A stretch of DNA of 64,000 bases, from contig JAPQWV010001569.1 of the NCBI GenBank assembly GCA_027422505.1, positions 1 through 64,000 of the forward strand. Reading direction: 5' to 3'. The position numbers were made by a program, and so were the translations under genes. The stretch's first letter is position 1. Each line of letters starts with the position of its first letter. Positions 10,951 to 22,063 of the stretch are shown one piece after another. This DNA is from Craterostigma plantagineum (taxonomy: Eukaryota; Streptophyta; Magnoliopsida; Lamiales; Linderniaceae). Below the pieces are notes generated by a model. That model saw only the letters and a list, made by a program, of their open reading frames with translations. It had not been told where the DNA came from and did no database searches.

Positions 10951-11642
10951 GGGTGTTTTGTTTTGGGGTGTCCTCCAAACATCACTGTAATCCTCTCATC
11001 GCTTAATCATCACTATGTTTAGCTTAGGTGATGATCAATCACCGTAATGATAGATCACCTTGGTTATGAAATGGGGTGATTTTTTACCTTTTGGATCACC
11101 CCAAAAAGCTAGGTGACTTACTCACCGTGATGGGATGATATTTAAACTTGTATTTGGACACATTACCCCTTAATTTAGCATTTATACTTCTAATACATAT
11201 CCTTATTCATATTTTAAATTATATATTAGATTATTTAAATCTTAAAATAATATATTTAATAATAATAATTATATGAATTAAATAATTATATTGAATAACT
11301 ACGGAAAACTTATTATTAATTCTTAAAACATTAGACTCGATAATAATATGAATCATTATTATGTAAATATCACACACACACATATATTACAATATAATAT
11401 ATATAATATATTCATCCACATAATTTATGTAATATTCCTAGGGTTAAATATGTCATTTATCAATATCACCCCACACATCACCGTGATTAGACAAGCACAA
11501 TATTTTATATCACCTTGATATGTAAATGAAATATCACCACCAAACAACCAAATAATGATAGTCACTTTGATCCACTACTGTGATATTCACATTCGGTGAT
11601 GTGATTATCACCGTGATGTTGGATCACTGGAAACAAACACCC
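10951..11642. mobile_element. Tourist/Harbinger-like MITE (692 bp)
   Basis: The ends GGGTGTTTTGTTTTGG and (complement) GGGTGTTTGTTTCC form terminal inverted repeats. AGG lies on both sides (10948-10950 and 11643-11645). The subterminal 150 bp on each side are rich in ATCACCGTGAT-type words, and the middle is AT-rich. Termini and the 3-bp duplication fit PIF/Harbinger-derived MITEs, although those usually duplicate TWA rather than AGG. Confidence 0.65.
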
Positions 11643-11645
11643 AGG

Positions 11646-12314
11646 GTTGTGGAGTGGTTATAAACTGGCAATTTGACCTGTCTTTATTGCAATAATAGTC
11701 CTTTCTTGTTAATTAATTAATTTACTATTTTTTATGTTAATTTTAAATTTATTAGACTTATAATCCCTACACTTATTTTTGTTTATAGATTTAAAACTTA
11801 TATTTTATATTAAAAATTACAAATAATGAATCTCAGAATTAGAAGCTAAGCACACAGCGATGCGAAAACGTAATAGTATAGAAGGGTATTGAGATTGACA
11901 CAATTAGAATTCATATTAAAGAAACTAAGCCATTCCATTGCAACTCCAATTCCGTGCACCAAGACGCTTTGCAACTACGCTAGTAAAAACTTATTACATC
12001 AATGAACCCCACCAAACAAGCAAGTCAAAGGTTTGCTCCCACCTCAAACTACACCAAGAACTCACATTCCCCCATGCATTGCACCAAACCTTTGTAGTAA
12101 CTACGCCCAAGATTACGATAATCCGTCCACGTAATCCCACCAAACTACCTCGCTTTTCGTGAAGTTCATTCATACTCGAAAATCCCACCCTCCAAAAACC
12201 CTATAAATACCACTCCCAAAAGCTAGCCCACAAACAACACAAGCTAACCAGCATAAAATCGTACAAAACTCAGCTCTCTCATCACATACATATACATAAC
12301 AGCAGTCGACGAAA
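11646..12314. promoter_or_regulatory. Promoter and 5' UTR of the lipid-transfer protein gene
   Basis: A clear TATA box, TATAAATA, lies at 12202-12209, about 105 bp before the ATG at 12315. The C-rich region just upstream (CCACC, CCCACC words) is unusual for the neighbourhood. Confidence 0.5.
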
Positions 12315-12671
12315 ATGTCCAGCAATAAAATGAAACTCACCCCAGCGATTTACCTCATGGGAATGTTAGTTTTTTCCCTATTCAACGCTTGCTCGGCTGA
12401 TGTGTCTTGCGGGCAGGCAATAACTCAGTTATCGCCTTGCTTAGCTTATCTAACTGACAAAGAACCGAAAGTGAGCATCCAATGTTGTCAGGCCGCTAGC
12501 AAGCTCAACGACATGGTCAAGACAAAGCCAGAAATAAAGGCTTTGTGCTTCTGCTTTAAGGATGCTGCTGTGAGGCTACGTGTCGACGTTGACCGTGCTA
12601 AGTCTCTGCCTAATACGTGCCACATCAAAGTGCCTGTGCCTATCGATCCCAACATTGATTGTAACAAGTAA
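12315..12671 (+). CDS. Non-specific lipid-transfer protein
   Basis: The 118-residue protein starts with a signal peptide (MSSNKMKLTPAIYLMGMLVF, cleavage near ACSA/D). The mature domain has eight cysteines in the nsLTP order C..C..CC..CxC..C..C: SCGQAI, SPCLAY, QCCQAA, LCFCF, NTCHI, IDCNK. Such proteins carry lipids in an eight-cysteine helical fold in the apoplast, with roles in cuticle or defence. The stop overlaps a possible splice donor (AACAAGTAAGG) and an acceptor TTGCAG lies at 12750-12755. A spliced form would end NKLVA instead of NK. nsLTP genes often have an intron at this place, so either end is possible. Coding sequence is intact. Confidence 0.88.
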   Translation: MSSNKMKLTPAIYLMGMLVFSLFNACSADVSCGQAITQLSPCLAYLTDKEPKVSIQCCQAASKLNDMVKTKPEIKALCFCFKDAAVRLRVDVDRAKSLPNTCHIKVPVPIDPNIDCNK

Positions 12672-12780
12672 GGCTTGCTTCTTGTAGATTTATATAAGTG
12701 CTTTTTTGGAAGAGTTTTCTGATTAATTTCTTTTTCTTTTTTAATTTCTTTGCAGGTTAGTAGCATGAGGAGGATGAAGA

Positions 12781-13483
12781 AGCTTTAAAAGCCCAGAAAT
12801 AGAGGCTTTTGGTGTTGGGAGAGCTTAATTAATTGTTATGGAGTATTATGTCTTTCGGTTGTAATTGGATTTCGAATTTTGGTATGGGTGTAACGGCCAT
12901 TCTGAAAATGAATTCAAAGTACTTCTTTCATCTACTTATATACAGTGTGAAGTGAATCTCTTACATTTTTATAAATCACATGCAAATTGAACTACATGAG
13001 GACTTGATCAAAAACTATTATACACGTTGATACCATAATTTTTGTTTATCACTGGAATTAAAATGGTGAATGAACAGAAATTGGAACATTAAAATCTCTA
13101 AACCTTTTCAAGCTAATTAATTAATCTTCAAGGCAATAAAATAAGCGAAATTAATTTGCTTCAAAATGAGGCCCATTTATAATTGGGCCTAGGAAGAAAA
13201 ATTGGGTCAACCCAGTAAGAAGAACATCCGAGTCGTAGTCGTAGCGGCTAAAGATCTTATAATGACAAAAGAAGAAAAGATATTTTTCTACATTGACCAA
13301 ATGTCAAAACAAAACCTTAATTTCCATCAATATTTCGTTCAATGGTTGTTTTGTTACATCATCGAAGCGAAGGAACAGTTTTAGCCCACCGATTATTCCA
13401 ATATAAAACTCGATTCCTGCCGTTTAAACAAGAGCAAAGGTTAGGTTGTGGCATCTCATCACCGAGAAAATACAAAAATAAAA
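12781..13483. other. Intergenic between LTP and PTOX
   Basis: 3' UTR of the LTP gene, spacer and 5' UTR of PTOX. No repeat or RNA gene seen. Confidence 0.4.
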
Positions 13484-15296
13484 ATGCCGACTTTACTTTC
13501 TTGTCCTGTGGTTTCTGGGATTTCACCTCCAGCTAAGGACTTTAGATTCTCATCGTCTCTGTGCAATTCTAACAATCAGCTACATGTAAATTTTTGTGGG
13601 TCAGTTGATAGCCGTATTCAAGCTCCGCGATTTTGCTCCTTGAGGTGTTTTGTTATGTTTTCGATTATGTTGGTGACCTTTTTTCAATTTATAATTTCTG
13701 CCTTGCATAGTGTTTCTCATACTGAATCGTTTCTTGATTGTGGGAAAAAAAATCGAAGTAAACAATCGCTTCGAGTTCGTGCAACAACACTGCAAGAAGA
13801 TGAAGAGAAAGTGGTTGTGGAGAAGTCATTTGATCCAAGGAGCTTCCCTGAGAAAGAAGAAGACGCAGCTACATCAAGTGAGGGTTCTCCCTCCAATGAT
13901 TCAGCTAATTGGGCTATAAAAATCGAGCAATCGATAAATATTTTCCTCACTGTACGTCATTTGTGGATTGTATTGATGATCTTGTTCGTGTAAGTTGATA
14001 GGTAACAGCTTTTCATTTAATGGAGTTTTATTTTCAGGAGTCGGTGATAAAGATTCTTGACACGCTGTACAGCGATCGCCATTACGCGAGATTTTTCGTT
14101 CTGGAAACTATCGCAAGAGTCCCATATTTCGGTAAACAATTCATGTTTCGTGGCCTGGAAATTCATTTCTTACATTATTAGTTACTTGTCTTTTATTCTT
14201 TCAATTGATCAGCTTTCATCTCCGTACTTCACATGTACGAGAGCTTCGGATGGTGGAGAAGAGCAGACTATTTGAAAGTTCATTTTGCTGAGAGCTGGAA
14301 CGAGATGCATCACTTGCTCATCATGGAAGTAATATTCTGATCGTTTCCAATCTGCTCTTTTTCTACATAAAAAATATGGAAGTTCTTTCATTTTCAAGTC
14401 GATTCATTTTACAAATTAGTTCAATATAAGATATAGATCGTCTAATCCCCAACGAGGGTTCAGGAATTAGGAGGCAATTCTTGGTGGGTCGATCGTTCTC
14501 TAGCAGTCTCCATTGCTGTCTTTTACTATTTCATGACCGTCTTCATGTATGCTTTGAGCCCAAGAATGGCATGTAAGCCCTAAATTTCGACGATTTCGTG
14601 ACCCTCTCCAAGAATTTCTTCCTCATTGTTTTCTTTATGGCAGACCATTTCTCAGAATGCGTGGAGCATCATGCTTACGAAACTTACGACAAGTTCATCA
14701 AGGCTCAAAAGGTAACTATAATCGTTCGTATACATGTTCTAACAACCAACACCCTTACGTTCTTCGCTCGTAATACTACAGACGAGTTGCAGAGACTTCC
14801 TCCGCCCGCAGCTGCAGTGAAGTATTACACCGAAGGAGACTTGTACTTGTTTGGTGAGCGAGTTAAAGTCAAGCTTCATTCATTACAACAATGGATTTCA
14901 ATTTCTTTCCTTTTTTTCTTGTGTGAAATTCAAAACTCGAAAACGATTGGCAGATGAATTCCAAACTTCGAGGCCTCCGAACACTCGACGCCCCAAGATA
15001 GGCGAGCCCGACCCCTCATTTTTAATTTTTTTTTTCTATAAATTTTTCGAGAAATTTAAACGATAATTATGCGTTCTTGCAGAGAATCTGTACGACGTGT
15101 TCTTGAACATAAGGGACGACGAAGCTGAGCACTGCAAGACGATGAAGGCTTGTCAGACGCACGGAACCCTCAGATCGCCTCACTCGATAGAGTTCAAAGG
15201 CGAAAACGATATTTCGGACGAGATGATTCCGAGTGCGTTCTGCCCGAGGCAGATTGCGAAGGCATTGTCGATTGTATTAAGAAATCTATCAAGTGA
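13484..15296 (+). CDS. PTOX: Plastid terminal oxidase PTOX (IMMUTANS)
   Basis: Eight exons encode a Ser-rich plastid transit region (ATG 13484) and the di-iron plastoquinol oxidase domain. Markers are [84 protein letters not shown] and [12 protein letters not shown]. The iron-ligand Glu and His residues (LET, EMHH, VEHH, DEAEH) are all present. It oxidises plastoquinol and reduces oxygen to water in the thylakoid, supporting carotenoid desaturation. The C-terminus [20 protein letters not shown] is reached only after a one-base correction near 15225-15231. The exon ending CCCAAGATAG at about 14999 is followed by GCGAGC, a GC donor; joining there restores KIENLYDVF. The transit region includes a hydrophobic stretch that could be a retained intron. 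Confidence 0.93.
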
Positions 15297-16295
15297 TAGA
15301 TATATAGATAGATACATCCAATGTATGTATGTATGTATGTCAAGATCTTGAGATTTAAAAATCTCACATATTCCGACTCAAAAAAAATCTCACATATCAT
15401 GCGTTGTAATAAGATGAGAGAAATACAAGTCATACAAATATGATTAATTTATAATCACCAACCTATGGTTTAGTTTTGATCAGAACAGCTAGCGGGCTAC
15501 TGACTGTAATTGGAAATCTGTTAACTATAGTTGTCTGAAGGTCTTATGGTTAGAGATTGAGCCACGACTTTGGAAAATAATATGATCCACACAAGTAGTA
15601 ATTAATAACAGCCTAAGGCAGTGGGGTGGACATATGGAAAAGAGCCCCTTGATTTGAGTGACTTAGTATTATTGCACGTAGAATTGAATGAAATATTATC
15701 CTTTCATGTATGTAGAGTAGAAATAGGGCATTAATTAGTGACTACGGCGTGAACTTGCAATTTGATGGATTTGGCTTGTGTTTTTTTCTTTTTTTCTTTC
15801 AAGTTCTATGAATGTGTGGTCTATTAGACTTCTACTTGCATCATTTTTAATCAAATAGCTGTGTCCCTCCCATGGGTTATAATGAAGTTGTACATTTTAC
15901 TTTGAGACGACTTAAAAAGAACGAATTGGAATGGAGACAAAATAAATAAATAAATAAGTCATAGACAAACAAATTGGAACCTAGTTGTCAAAGACAACTG
16001 GTCAATAGAAATACAAGTCCTCCATAAGTAATAATAAAACAAAAATGAAAAATTATATATATTTAATAATTACAAAACCAAACTCAAAAAGCGTAAGCGT
16101 AGCAAGCAAAGACCCGCCTAACGTGGTCTGTTTCCACCCATACAAATATTTCTCAAACTCAAACACACACACTTTTGTTTCTCTTTTACTTTCGCACACG
16201 CAAAGACGACAGAGTTCTTCACCGAGATTTGCAGAGTAAGAAGCTAGGCACACGCTGTATTGTATATTGCAAGCGCTCGATTTACATACAGGAAA
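15297..16295. other. Intergenic between PTOX and COP1
   Basis: A GTAT microsatellite (15319-15340 region) lies in the PTOX 3' UTR. The remainder is AT-rich spacer and, from about 16150, the C-rich 5' UTR of COP1. No transposon termini were found. Confidence 0.4.
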
Positions 16296-16300
16296 GGTAA

Positions 16301-19300
16301 TTGATTAGCGCGACGGTCGATAATGGGAGGGAAGGGGATGCGACTGGGACTGCGATCGGAGCTCTCGTCCCCGCCGTGAAGCCGGAGGAGGACGGCGGTG
16401 GGGGCGGGGAGGCGCCGGAGGAGGTGGATAAGGACGTTTTGTGTCCGATATGCATGCAGATTATGAAGGACGCGTTTTTGACGGCTTGTGGTCACAGCTT
16501 TTGCTACATGTGCATCGTCACGCATTTGCAGAACAAGAGCGACTGTCCTTGTTGCTCGCATTACATCACGGCCAATCACCTTTACCCTAATTTCCTTCTC
16601 AACAAGGTGGGTGATTTTGTTGTCTATCTATTGATGGAACAGTTGACTGTCGAGAACTGAACTTTTCCCCCCGAAATCGTCAATTTCAACTTTTAATTCA
16701 ATTCCCAGTTTAGATTGCGCTGTGATTAATAGATTTGTCTTTCTACTCAATCGTAATGTGTAGCTATATTGCAATGAACGCTGGTGGGACAATGCGTTCA
16801 AGGCTAATTTCTCTCTATATGATTCATGTCCAGTCTTACATTATGGTCGATGATCTTTGGATGTTCGAATAGAGTTTTACCTTTCATGTATAATCGTCTC
16901 TTGTCTGTCTATAGTTACTGATGAAGGCCTCTGCTCGTCAAGTATCGAAGAGCGCCACTCCTTTGGAGCAACTTCGTCAATCGTTGGAACAGGTCATTCG
17001 TTAAGAACACAATGAAGCTGTAATAAGATTCTATGACTTTCATCATATGTGTATGGATTCCCTTTGTATAACGCAACTCTAACAAGATTTTTAGGCAGGG
17101 ATGCGGAGCATCGGTTAAGGAGCTCGAGAGCATCATACGCCTCCTTGTGGATAAGAAACATAAAACTGAGCAAGAAGAGGCCGAGACAAATCTACAGATT
17201 CTACTGGACTTTCTGCACTGTCTGAAAAAGAAGAAAACAGACGAGCTCGCTGAGGTATGCTTAGCTTGTCTCTTTATTTGTCTACTGTGTTACATGTCGT
17301 GTGACTGCGTTTGTGTTATTGCAGATACAACACGACCTTCAGTACATAAAAGAAGATCTAAACGCAGTGGAGAGAAGGCGAATAGAGTTATACAGAAGAA
17401 GAGATAGATATTCCGCTAAGCTGAGAACGCTCTTTGACGAACCGTCTTCGAAAACTCAGTGCCCTTCATCTATCAATAAGCTTAACCCTGCCATCTCTAG
17501 TAGGACAGGCGAATCGCCTGGTCAGAACAGAAAATCTGACTTCAAATCTTCGGCAAGTCATTTGAATCATAAGAACGACGCTCGTTGTAGTTCAGACAGT
17601 CAGAACCTGTCTCAGTCCGGCTTGGCCTTGGCCAGGAAGAGACGAGTTCATGCGCAGGCAAGCAATTCTTTTTTTTTTTTCTTTTACAGAGTGTTGCGAT
17701 GTTCTTACACGGGGTACGCCTTTTTATTTTGTAGTTCAATGACCTGCAAGAATGTTACTTGCAAAAGAAACGCTACTGGTCGAGGCAACTGTCAGAGAGG
17801 AAAGAAAAGAATTCTCACGATTTGGGAAGGGATGCTACTAATTATTCCGAAGGACTTGAGGATTTTCAATCTGTACTTTCAACCTTCACCAGATACAGGT
17901 ACATATTTGATACGAATATATATATATATGAGCTCATCATACAAAGCATAATCACTTGTTAATCATTATCGTCCTTTTAAACTTCTAACCAGTCGGCTGC
18001 GAGTTGTTGCTGAACTTAGACATGGAGATCTTTTCCATTCTGCTAATATAGTGTCGAGGTTAGCAGATATTTACCTTCCTAATGTCTATGTCAAGCTACA
18101 ACAGTTTCTTAGGACATTCTTCTTTTCTTGCAGCATCGAGTTTGATCGAGACGATGAACTGTTTGCGACAGCAGGAGTCTCACGGCGCATCAAGATATTC
18201 GATTTTGCATCTGTAAGTGCTTTTGATATATTCCCTCTGTTTTACGTGGATCTGACAAATATTTATATATCACTAATGAACACTTTTTATTAAATTTTTT
18301 TGGGTAAATGATGTCCAGGTTATCAACGAACCAGCCGATGTTCAATGTCCAGTGGCAGAGATGTCGACGAGATCGAAACTCAGTTGTCTGAGTTGGAACA
18401 AATACGCCAAAAGTCACATAGCAAGCAGTGATTACGAAGGCATTGTAACCGTCTGGGATGTAACGACTAGACAGGTACAAAAAATCTGCTTTCGTCGCCA
18501 TTTTTCTCCCTCATGAAATTGAAAACTCACTTGTATGAATGGCCCTCAGAGTGTGATGGAGTATGAAGAACACGAAAAACGTGCGTGGAGCGTCGATTTT
18601 TCTCGCACAGAACCATCGATGCTCGTCTCGGGCAGTGATGATTGTAAGGTAGTAATGGCATTAGTTAAAATCACAATGCAGTAAAAACGTTGGTTTGAGT
18701 TACTACAATATGTAAATATCCTAAAACCTCAAAGTATCTTTTTCCTACAGGTTAAGATATGGTGCACCAAACAAGAGGCAAGCGTCCTTAACATTGAGAT
18801 GAAAGCGAACATATGTTCCGTCAAGTACAACCCCGGATCAAGCGTTCACATAGCCGTGAGTTCTCTTCTTAAAATTTCCCGCCTTCAATACGAACCTCAG
18901 CTCATCGCCTTAAAAAGTATCTCTTATGTTATTTTATTACAGGTCGGTTCTGCAGATCATCACATACACTACTACGACCTGAGAAAAACGAACCAGCCAT
19001 TGCAGGTATTCAACGGCCACCGCAAGGCAGTTTCTTACGTGAAATTTCTCTCCAACGACGAACTTGCTTCTGCGTCTACCGATAGCACTCTGCGCTTGTG
19101 GGACGTCAAGGAGAACATCCCTGTAAGAATCCCATCAAGTTTGTTGTAATAACTTCGAGACTTAAAGCTATAAGCTATTGCATGTCATAATATTACGATC
19201 TTGTTTTTCAGCTAAGAACATATAGAGGCCATACGAATGAGAAGAACTTTGTGGGCTTGACGGTGAACAGCGAGTACTTGGCCTGTGGCAGCGAAACGAA

Positions 19301-19574
19301 TGAAGTCTTTGTTTATCACAAGGTTCGTCCTTTTTTTTTTGTTTTAAGTTCTTCGTATGATCGAATCGAAGCTAAGTAATACGAAGTGAGCGAACTTTTG
19401 CAGGCAATATCTAAGCCGGCGGCTTGGCTGAGATTTAGTAGCAGTGATGGTAGGGAAGAAGGTGAAGAAGATGGCTCATACTTCATAAGTGCTGTGTGTT
19501 GGAAAAGTGATAGCCCAACTATGCTAACGGCTAATAGTCAAGGGACCATTAAAGTCCTTATGCTTGCTCCATAA
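16301..19574 (+). CDS. COP1: E3 ubiquitin ligase COP1 (RING, coiled coil, WD40)
   Basis: Some fifteen exons encode the whole COP1 order. First comes a RING finger ([28 protein letters not shown]). Next is a coiled coil ([40 protein letters not shown]). Last are seven WD40 repeats ([65 protein letters not shown]). It ends [21 protein letters not shown]1 ubiquitinates HY5 and other light-response factors in the nucleus in darkness, with SPA proteins. All coding exons are open. The odd point is the start: the reading frame runs back to TTG 16301 behind a stop at 16298, with no in-frame ATG before the RING. Removing one T in GTAATTGATT would give ATG ATT AGC. One intron uses a GC donor (CAG/GCAAGC, about 17656). 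Confidence 0.96.
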
Positions 19575-20706
19575 ACCATCAAACCTCTCTAGCCGTAAAT
19601 GTTTGACCTACTATAGTTGTATAATTTTGTATAAATAAATAGTGATCTGAATGTTATGAAGACCTCAATCGCTCAATGATTGAACTACTTGCATAATTGA
19701 ATTCTTTTTTATATGCATGTGAGCTGCGACGTTCCCGACAATGGTGGTGATTTATGAAGGGTAAAGTGAGCACTAATTTTTGCACGAAGATCTATACATT
19801 TATCTCTGTAATATATTCCAATAATACTGTCCGATTTGGTTTGAATTGCATGCTTTTATCAATGCTTATCTTATGAACTGGGACCTAATAAAGATGACAT
19901 TTCTTGGACATTCGTGTTTGTTTTCCTTCTTGGATATAATCTCCTAAGAAACAACTGACATGCAATTATGCAATATGTACGTGCTAATTGAATAACAATG
20001 AAAGATATGGAATCTCTGTTTAGATGTTCTCTAACGCGTTGTTGGCCTTTTCATTGCACATGTCCAGTTTCTATCTATCTATGCTCGTCGTAGGACAAAT
20101 GAAATGCTCTTCGGACTAGTTGTCCAAATTTATTAAAAATCATATATATTGTTGATAATCACCATCCATATACGTAACGTAACAATATAAAACTGTCCTT
20201 TTGAATTTATATTATACAGTTGGAATGGAATGGAAAGGTGTCCGTACACATAAATAAATATAGAAAACCAACTCCACATGGGAAATACAAAAGAATCGTC
20301 CCACATCTTAGTAAAGCCATTTTTCTCTTCAACACCACACAACCCCTTCAATCAATGCGCCACAAAGATAGATGTTGACGCTATTATTCTAATTTATTTC
20401 CCATTTACTGTTAATTCTCGCCATATTCGCTTACATTTTATTTAAAAACAAATTCGGTAAAACAAAAATAAAAGTATTTATTTCGGTGGATATTCATTCA
20501 TAATTCATATAGCCACCCTCAAAGAAAGGCTCACCCAACCAACCTCGTCTCTCTATCTCTCCCGTATTTTCTTCTTTATTTATTACCTGCAAAAAAGTCT
20601 CTCAACTCTTCTCTGTTTCCAAGAAATTAAGCTAAAGAAAAGCTGAAACCAAGGCAGACGACGCGAAGGAGAAACAGATTGTTCATTGAAGACGATATCT
20701 TCATTC
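19575..20706. other. Intergenic between COP1 and the DUF1645 gene
   Basis: 3' UTR of COP1 with AATAAATA (19635 region), spacer, and from about 20515 a CT-rich 5' UTR of the next gene. No repeat seen. Confidence 0.4.
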
Positions 20707-21750
20707 ATGGCCGAGGAGGCTCATCAGGCAGCAGCTCAGAGCCCATGTAGGAATGGAAGAAGAAGAAGAAGAAGAAGAAGACGAAGCAGTGATTTGAATT
20801 CGCCGGAGTTTGAGTTTTGGAATAAGATGAGAAATCCAAATTCGTTTCAACAATCGAATCTACACTCTGCTGATGAGTTGTTCTCAGATGGTGTTATGCT
20901 ACCACTTGATCGCCTGCATATCTCATCCGACCCATATCAAAATCCGGGCCCGGAGCCTCGGAAGCCCGGCCCTGAGCCCGAGGCTGACGACGGCGCTGAC
21001 GACAGGTCAGCCGCCGCCGTCCCGGCGCCGACTTCGTCCAAGAGGTGGAGGGATATGATCACATTCAGGAAACACGAGGCTAAAGACAGTGCTGAGAAGA
21101 ATGGTTTGAGTATCAGCGTGAAAGAGAGTAAGAAAAGAGAGTCGAAGAAGAGCGCCAATGGCAGTGGCGGCGTTGCGAAGGCTAGCGCGGCGGAGCTGAA
21201 GTACATCAATATCTGGCCGTTTTCGAGGAGCAGATCGGCCGGAAACGGCGGGGCACGACCGCGAGCTGCTGCGACGGCGGGTGGAGGCGGTCGGAAAGTG
21301 AGCAGCGAGCCTTGTTCGAGGAGCAACTCCGGCGGCGAGTCGAAGACTCGTAAATGGCCGAACAGTCCGGGAAGGACGAACGCCGCCGGCGTTCACCTGG
21401 GGAGAACCAGTCCCGTGTGGCAGGTCCGGCGAAGTAGAGGCGCCGCCGCCGCTGCTTCTAATGTCCAGAACGGAGGCGAGAAGAAGTGTCTGAAGAAAGG
21501 TGGAGGCGTTGAGGCTCGCCGGAAAGTTACTTCCGCCGCCGGGACCACCGGGAAGAGGGTGCTGAGTTTGAACGTGCCGACGTGTATGGGATATAGTAGG
21601 AGTCACTTGAGTTGTAAGAATGGTGCTGTGAGTGTGCCTGTCTCCGCCGTAGGTAGCGGCGGCGGAGGTGGTGTCGTCGCCGGTGAAGGGGTGCGTGAGA
21701 GTAATAATATGTTCGGCATAAGGAGCCTTTTTAACAAGAAAGTGTATTAA
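20707..21750 (+). CDS. DUF1645-type plant protein (347 aa, single exon)
   Basis: I take ATG 20707 (MAEEAHQAAAQ) as start; an upstream TTG is not needed. The protein has an arginine run (nine Arg from an AGAAGA repeat), the segment SPEFEFWNKM, an acidic Pro/Glu stretch, the word SSKRWRDMITFRKHEAKD, Gly/Ala/Arg-rich linkers, and a C-terminal NMFGIRSLFNKKVY. The FEFW motif near the N-terminus and the KRWRDM-type core are what I know from DUF1645 proteins of plants, some of which affect organ size and stress tolerance. No catalytic domain or membrane segment is seen. It is intact and GC-richer than its surroundings, as a coding exon with many Gly/Ala codons would be. Confidence 0.72.
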   Translation: MAEEAHQAAAQSPCRNGRRRRRRRRRSSDLNSPEFEFWNKMRNPNSFQQSNLHSADELFSDGVMLPLDRLHISSDPYQNPGPEPRKPGPEPEADDGADDRSAAAVPAPTSSKRWRDMITFRKHEAKDSAEKNGLSISVKESKKRESKKSANGSGGVAKASAAELKYINIWPFSRSRSAGNGGARPRAAATAGGGGRKVSSEPCSRSNSGGESKTRKWPNSPGRTNAAGVHLGRTSPVWQVRRSRGAAAAASNVQNGGEKKCLKKGGGVEARRKVTSAAGTTGKRVLSLNVPTCMGYSRSHLSCKNGAVSVPVSAVGSGGGGGVVAGEGVRESNNMFGIRSLFNKKVY

Positions 21751-22063
21751 TTAGTTACTGTAATTAGTTTATGATCGTCACATTAATCTATATCTTTAAT
21801 AGCTTAAAATTTAGTCAATATTCCTCATATCATTGGGCACATGGGCTGTAATCTGTATATCGGTATGTTATTGTGTACTAACAAAAATATGTATTGTTAT
21901 TTAGTTGTTTAAGAATGAATTGAGCTATTGTATTATCTCACGAGTCAACAAAACCCTTTCTAGTTTATTAATTACCGTAAGGAGGTTATAGATTAATAAT
22001 TATTTATCATTATTAAATTTGTAATAATCCTTTGTGGTGTGATCGGAGTTAAGCGACAAGCCG
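21751..22063. other. Intergenic, nothing recognised
   Basis: 3' UTR of the DUF1645 gene and short promoter of the AAA ATPase gene. Confidence 0.4.

Noticed and set aside
21007..21606. 199-codon minus-strand ORF
   Set aside because: Antisense of the GC-rich single-exon DUF1645 gene.
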